DNA of 64,000 nucleotides from Saccoglossus kowalevskii (taxonomy: Eukaryota; Hemichordata; Enteropneusta; Harrimaniidae), in contig NW_003122431.1 of NCBI RefSeq assembly GCF_000003605.2, forward strand, positions 27,255 to 91,254, in the 5' to 3' direction. Position numbers and translations under genes: made by a program. The notes under the pieces are model-generated. The model worked only from the letters and a program-made list of their open reading frames with translations. It had not been told where the DNA came from and did not search any database. This document shows positions 57,031 to 64,000 of the stretch, piece after piece (within the stretch, counting starts at the first letter, position 1; each line of letters begins with the position of its first letter).

Positions 57031-58007
57031 CAAATATACTTTGATAAACATGATTCATTTGTATGTTTTTATGCAGATGTATAATTTGTGGGAGGTGCGA
57101 GTTATGGAGACCAACTGCAGCAAAGTATCATGTTGATTTGGCGAATGATGGATCTAAATATGCCCCAAATATTCCTGAAGTTTTGTTTTTTATGATATAT
57201 GAACAATAATCGCAGAGTTTTCCATATTGTGTAGAATTTATACTGACAAAATGCCAATGAAACAAGACTAACACCAGACCCTGTATATTTCTGAAAATAT
57301 CACCACTTGGCGGCGCTGTACATGCATATAGAGGGCGCTATTTGCTTCACCATGCGCAAAAAAATGTTTGGCTGACTAAATATGTGGTAAAGTGTGATAA
57401 ATATGTGGATATATTGACCATTATTATCCCATATACATTTGTATATGTACGTCTTACTGCATCAATAAAATGGCTTAATATTTCCATTTTATGGGCAATA
57501 TCAATACCTGAAAAAATTAACTTTCCCTTTGTCCGATTTTGGTAGACTATTGATATGTTGTTTTGAAGATGTACCATTGTTGCTAAATCTGCAAAGAAAC
57601 TTTCTGTTGCAATTTTGTCCGGGTTGACCTAAAAATCAAATTAGATTACTAGCCTTTAAAAGACATCGGCTTCACACGGTCGACGGACTTCTGACGTCAG
57701 CAATGACGTCATCATGTATATGACGTCATCATGCATGTTGAAGTGATCTGTTACAGATGCAGATTTATATTTCATTCATTGTTTTTTAAAATATTGTAGC
57801 TACACAGTAATACATTTCAATGCTAATTAGAGGTTATTGCATCTGCGGTAGATAAAATCAGTGCTAAAAAACAATAAATCTTCAACATGCTCTAAAAAAA
57901 ATTGCCCAACGGTTTAGGTCTTGGGTTTTTTTTTGGTCATTCTCAGTGACCTTAGCCAACGTTTGAAACAAAATTCGCTAATGTATTATTTTATTCCGGG
58001 TCATACC

Positions 58008-58024
58008 CTAAATCCACTGGACTA
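58008..58024 (-). repeat. Right terminal inverted repeat of the Academ-like element
   Basis: Exact inverse of the left 17 bases, followed by TTA at 58025-58027. Confidence 0.85.
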
Positions 58025-61000
58025 TTATGCATCCCGTCGATTTCTTGAAGATGACACTCAAACATGACCTTCGGTAGTTTTTACAAAAGATACATTAAAA
58101 AAAAATAATTCAAGGATGCTTTTTTTACAATATTGATCGCACCGATCCAGCTGTTTAGTGAAACATTCACATATTATATATTAATATTGGGTTCATTAAA
58201 GCGATAGAGTTGTGGATGTTTTTTGTTTTTTTCTTGTAATATTCGGTTTTTCAATTGGTAGCGCTTTCTCTCATGGTAGACAATTCTTCACACATGTATA
58301 TTTCGCAGAACTGATCATCGATGTATGTGTCTTCAAGGGTTCAACTGGTCATGGTAGTCAGCCATATTTAATCAAGAAGTATGCCTTCCCATGAATTAAT
58401 ATTATTTTTGCTTTGTTTCTTGAAAAAAAGATGATTTAGGTTGCTGCAGGAGCCAATGAATATAACTTAGCGGCGCTAATATAGTTGGAGTCAATGTTTT
58501 ATTGAAATTGATCTGCATCTTCATAGTGAAGTTTAGAAAAAATATCATATTAAGATTTCATGACACATTGCACAGAGATAAATGAGAAGTAATATCCGTA
58601 TTATCCTCTACGCGTGCGCATACATACAAAACGTAACTAGGTTGAGATGAGGAGTCGGGGATTTTATCATGCAATCGACAACCATAAATAATCGACATCT
58701 AAATCGTGAATATTATTTTTCATACTATAGTGAAAAACAATCGAAAGGATCTGTTCATTTTATGATCGGGGTTACCATGGTTTCGTATGACCTGTTCATA
58801 TCGTACAATCGTTAATATATGTGTATTATGGCCCAAAGCAATGAAATTGAAAAGAAGGCCATATCAGTATAGTAATCCGACAATTTGTCGAAATGCATTA
58901 CTGTGTCGCTGAACTTTAACCCTGTTCACATCAAAGAGTTACATTACTCAGTTTACTGCCTTATACAACAACATTGCAAATATTGTAGATATTTCGGTCA
59001 TTTTATAAATATTTGTTTCAATATTGCCCAATGAGATACTTACTGGGCTATAGTTCATCGTACATTACGCACTTTTTTTCGCTTATAAACTGGTAATTTA
59101 TTTCCATTGATTTATGAAAATTCATATGAAATAATAGTACATGCCAGCATTATATAAGCAATGCGCATTATCGCAATGTAAATGCACGTGATCAGTAACA
59201 TGCTTGTATTTATTGTCGTATTTAGTATATACATCAGCATATTGAACAAAAACTTTTCTAAATATGCAAATTCATTCATATGTAGCATTTTAACATTCAG
59301 GTTCGGTAATATACTAGGGGAGTTAAGTCACATGAAAAGACGAAATGCTAAATTGGCAACTATTAAATATTTGAAGTGAATGTGTGCGAAAATTCTATGA
59401 TTTGGTGAAGGACATCAAACATATGCTGCTGATGATGTTCACACCTTATATCAAACTGTGTATTCCATTGCATTGACGTATACATACAACATTATAACAA
59501 ACCACTCAAGCCCTCGTCTCGGGCGGTAGGGATGGGGAATTATGTATTATTTTATCACTTGTTTTGCATGCAAAAAATCTAATATAACGACCATGAAGGG
59601 TGGGGGTGAAACAAAATGCTTTAATGATGGACTTATTTACCAAGCAATAGATCCAATTGTAACAGCAGTTAGTAACTGCGTCCGGTTGCTTTTAAATCTG
59701 TTATATGCTTATTTGATAGTATTATAACTTTTAATTACAATTATAATTAATATTTTTGAAATTGTTCGCCAGAGTTCATGTACATGTGTAAAACCTGCAA
59801 TTATTGCGTAATTGCATAGCAAAAATTTGATACTACACTGATGACATATTTTCTGTTATTCCAAAGGACCTTCTGCAATGACTGTATTGTCAATATTTAG
59901 ATTTAAATTGCATAAAATAATTGATTTCCACGAGCGATTATTGAATATATGTATGGTTGTATTGTTATTTTAATTATTCACTTCAATCGATTACTTCATT
60001 GACAAGTAACTAATGTATGTCAACGATTAACCCGTGTGGCTTGTTTCTCGGTCATAAATATCGATCACCAACTTCACAACTTATGACAAATTAGAAACAC
60101 CATGTAATAACCGTCTATAATGGTATAAATCCTGTTAAGTTGCGAACTGGAAGTCGAATAATTTAATAATTAAATTAACCAATTTACACTACAAGAGGTC
60201 GGAATATCCTTTAAAAATTATCTATGAATTGTATGTAAGCGGTTGTATAATGATCAGTATATGAATGCCAATGACCTTGCATATTTATGTATTTTCACTG
60301 CATTTCCCGTTTGAACCACGTCTTTGAAACTGCAACAAAACGCAACGCAGTATATTGGTGATGCGTAGAATGTCAATGCATACTAACTGTAGTCGAATAT
60401 GCAATACGAAACAGCAGCAAAGGATGTCAATAGTGGTTTGTAAGTGCATGGGAAGATACGTTAAATATGTCGTGTACAGTTAAAAGTGCCTTGATAAAAG
60501 CATGGCAGAAAATGAAAGTGTTTGAGACAGTCCATGTCTATGAAATTAAAAGGTGCAGTCAGTTGGAAAAGAATCTGATCTTGCTGATTGTGCACACGAC
60601 TGTTGCCAGTAAGATTTTGCATTTTGTGGGGTTCTTGGCGCGCTCCCAATTAACCCGTTATTTGTCTATTATCGAAAATATTATCTGCACATCAGTTATC
60701 TCTATAACCTTACGCATTTTTTATGTCATTAATATTGTATAATGTAATTAGTACTTCTGTTCAATTAGCTGAACGATTTATATATTTTATTTTCCTTTGA
60801 TACCAAAAAAGGATGAATGCAATTGACAGGTAGAGGTGGAAGATATACGAGACCGTACATTTGTTCACAAACCTATTATCGCAATTACAGTAACTGCTGA
60901 GATGAGTTCGAACGGAATTATCTTTCAAATTATTGTATTCATTAGTGTAAAATCGTCTGCAAAGTATGCGGTTTAATGGAGCGTAACACTAGTCAATATA

Positions 61001-64000
61001 AAAAGACTAGTTATAGTTTTTAATAAATTAATTTGTCTTTTTTTTCAAATGCGCATGCGTCATAATTATGTTATACTTTGTTTTTGTCGTTTATATACTT
61101 GAGGAAGGTTGAGTGTGAGCGATCTGTTCATTAATATAGAATTAGAAATAGGCCGAGCATGAAAACAAAATGGCGAATTACATGCGCATGTATTGTTGAA
61201 GTGAATTATTGTCGCGTTTTTTTGTGAGCTATTAATATATTTCACACGTATATTACAATACTGAAAACGAACATCCCTTTATGTCAGCACGGAATACAGC
61301 ATTCTTGTTGTCATAGTATATAAACTGGGCAAATACGAAATGTAATCATTGTTAAACAGAATTTCCATTCGGCAACTTGTCGTCACATTTGCAATACAGC
61401 ATGATCACATAAAACATAATAGAAGAATTTTCTTTTCAATTTTATTTTCTGACAGATTTCAATTTGCAATTTATATAAACGTGAACGTAAGCTGTCAAAT
61501 TAATGGGTTGGGTTCACAAGATGCTATAACACTACCGACGAATCAGTTCATAAGTGGCGTGTATGCACAATGCAACTGATCTACGGGATTGCATTAGCCC
61601 ACGCGGTCACTTTTAAAATTCGTATAATTATGACAAAGTGCTAAAAAAAATCTAACTACGATTGCTCACATATCTATAATATCTACTACATTGATGAATG
61701 GAATTTTCTGAGTAAAGTAAACGCTCTAAAGTAAACAAATCTTCATCTCCCTGACTCGTTGATTTTTTATTTTTATTTTTTCATCCGAAACAGATTGACT
61801 TATCGCAAGAACATTATTTTAGTTGTCAATATCGAAAATGATCAAAAGCGCGTCACTAAATTAATTATAATAAAGAGAAGTCTGTTATCCCGCGATTTTC
61901 TATGTGTTTTATGTGATTAATAAATAACATCTAGGTTCACAAATAAGAGAGGATCAAATGATATCGTGTTGTGTGAATAAAATACCGCAATGTTTTACAG
62001 CAGATAAAACGATAGGATAGAGTATCAATTTCACGTATGTCACGTAGTCAACAGACAATCTTCAAATTATTCATAAGCACATTCTATATGATAATTTATC
62101 AATTTATGTACGAGGCTTGCATATATTTAAATGGCTAATGAGCATAATTGAATGCAATCACTGGATTGACCGAACGATGTCAATGACATCTCATAAATGT
62201 ATGTATTCACGTGTTTGTTGTGTTGATGCGAGTGAAATCTGAGGTGATATTGAAACGTTGAGGCTGAGTAACCTTTTTTGATTAAGGTGATTATATTCAT
62301 TGACCCACGTGATCTCATTAACTCACGTGTTATCCCTTAATATGGTGTGCAGTTGTGAATGGCGAACTACGCCTAGGCGCTACTCAAATACTTTCAATAA
62401 ATTAGATATTGGCAAATAAAAGGTGCGTGTTTTCGAATATAAAGTGCTGGGAGATTTGTTGTGATATTCAGTAAATCGATACTTGTGAATAAAATGGATT
62501 TTAATAAATAAAATTCATCCTAATCCCAATTAAATCAGGTTGAGCCAAATTAAAAGTTTGTCTTTTGAAAATCTCCCATTGTGTATAATGGCAAACTATT
62601 TTCACCTTAGAAACTCACTAAATTATTTGTCAAATTCTGTTAAATGTTTTTCAAAATTAAGATTCATATCAATAATATTATAGGATATTTTTATTGTATA
62701 TCAACGAACACAATCCGGAGATATGGTAAAAAAACACACCAAAGAAACCTATTTTTGTATTTATTTTATCCTGATGGTATGGACTCATAATATTAAAAAC
62801 ATAACAAACAGGACACAAATCTTGTAATTGACTCGAACCTCCTTGAACTAGAATGTATGCAACACTTCACTAACGCCTAGGCGCCATGCTAGTGACGTGT
62901 AGCACCTATCCACATTGTATGCAAATGTCATACACTATATAGGACAGTCATACGTAGTCTGCGTTGAATCATGGGAAAAGAAATAAACTTCGTGCATTGG
63001 TCAGTTGATGAATGTCACCGTCTGTGCTGAAGTATATCAATCAAACATTGCAAACAACTGCCGTACTATCATCGTGCATATGCGTTAGTGGAGTGTCATA
63101 TCGCGAATGAAATACCGCAACGTTTATAGGTTAGATTTCTTGTAGAATGACATATCTATACAGTCAGCAGTTTTTAACATAGGATAATGAGAAACACATA
63201 ATTTAATCTCGAAATATAGGTTTCCTAAAAAACAAAAAAACAAAAAAAACAACAGTCCCACCATGTTACTGTCATGATAAATTAATAACAAAATGATTCA
63301 TTGAATAATACCGAAGGTTCAAGGTTTAACATGAGGTGCAAATAAGGTGATCCACACAATAAACCTGATGTATCTGCTTGACAGCCGCTAAACAAATCAC
63401 ACCCCAATATGAAATATCACTGAGGATAGACGTTATCTATTACCGAGCTCAGGTTTCGCTGGGAAAAGAATCAGATCATGAATATGCATGATCCGAATCA
63501 CCGTAACTTAATATCATAAAAAGCTCAAGTGGACAAACTATTTCCATAAATCATTGAAAGTAGAAACCTGCTTTTATATTTTGTAGAAAATTGGTCATAA
63601 ATTACATTTCATTTTATTATGTACACTTTTTGGAGCTATAAATCAATTTAAATGGCTCCTTGGTCAAAATATTTACTTGTTTTTTAACCTATATCGCAGA
63701 CTAACAGATTAAGATATGGCATATTATCTCAACATATGAACTAACAATAGCGTCCTGTTGGTTTCAACAAAATGGCCGATATTCACTAGAAGTATAATTA
63801 TCAATTTCCCCAGAAATGAACTTGAGACCACAAACGTTTCTTAGTCAACTTTTGGCCGAGATTAAAATGTTTTGTGAAATGGACATTTCTGGGTATAATT
63901 CATTTATAAGTAGGCTTCCATCTGAATACTTATGAAATGTTCAAATGATATAAACAAACATCAGTTTGTATGTTGTGTTATCATCAGGATTATAGAATTT
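58025..64000. other. Intergenic stretch, no gene seen
   Basis: AT-rich sequence with no coding, RNA or clear transposon signal. It holds two CACGTG boxes (62306-62311 and 62324-62329) and two copies of the 12-base palindromic word ACGCCTAGGCGC (62369-62380 and 62873-62884). Confidence 0.55.

Larger units (their letters stand above)
53570..58024 (+). mobile_element. Academ-like DNA transposon with TIRs and TTA target duplication (4455 bases)
   Basis: Perfect 17-base terminal inverted repeats TAGTCCAGTGGATTTAG (53570-53586 and 58008-58024), flanked by TTA on both sides (53567-53569, 58025-58027). Between them lies a decayed plus-strand gene at about 54650-57030 whose product combines a conserved core, an XPG/FEN1-like nuclease region and a C-terminal cysteine knuckle. 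Academ transposons are known, from memory, for an XPG nuclease, a Cys8 finger and 3-4-base target duplications, so this assignment fits on three independent counts. The left arm (to 54600) and right arm (from 57060) are noncoding. The right arm carries three cAMP-response palindromes at 57692-57728. Confidence 0.75.

Overview
This window looks like nuclear DNA of an invertebrate animal, probably a marine deuterostome or lophotrochozoan. It is AT-rich (I estimate about 37% G+C), has long introns with GT-AG splice sites, scattered small DNA-transposon relics, tRNA-derived SINEs, tetranucleotide microsatellites and one 370-base assembly gap (34784-35153). I cannot fix the species from sequence alone.

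One host gene dominates. On the minus strand, from the ATG at 44038 to the stop at 392, I could assemble 19 coding exons that join in phase into a 1062-residue membrane adenylyl cyclase. It aligns best, from memory, with vertebrate adenylyl cyclase type 3 (ADCY3, 1144 residues). Exons 1-2 encode the N-terminus and first six membrane helices, exons 3-7 the C1a catalytic half, exons 8-9 a short C1b linker, exons 10-14 the second six helices with a glycosylatable outer loop, and exons 15-19 the C2a half. All catalytic residues I can place by spacing are present. One normally invariant glycine in the forskolin-pocket strand of C2 is a serine. Intron 1 is about 23.9 kb (19479-43393) and holds no gene I can support.

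Upstream of the gene (44039-64000) there is no convincing host gene. At 46.1-47.3 kb lies a repeat cluster: a long (TTTA)n array, two tRNA-Ser/Leu-like SINE copies and a TTAA-flanked MITE. At 53570-58024 lies a 4.45-kb DNA transposon with 17-base perfect terminal inverted repeats and a 3-base TTA target duplication. Its decayed gene encodes a conserved transposase-like core, an XPG/FEN1-like nuclease region and a Cys-rich C-terminal knuckle. This combination fits the Academ superfamily. A small minus-strand ORF of unknown nature sits at 52794-53132.

A clan of 100-300-base elements, mostly bounded by TTAA and beginning AG, occurs at least ten times across introns and flanks (families A-D below). 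These resemble T2/Kolobok-type MITEs. Three or four further inverted-repeat elements of other kinds are also present. Recurrent short motifs, namely ten full cAMP-response palindromes (TGACGTCA) and a TAGAGGGCGC motif resembling the CTCF core, are the main regulatory-type signals.
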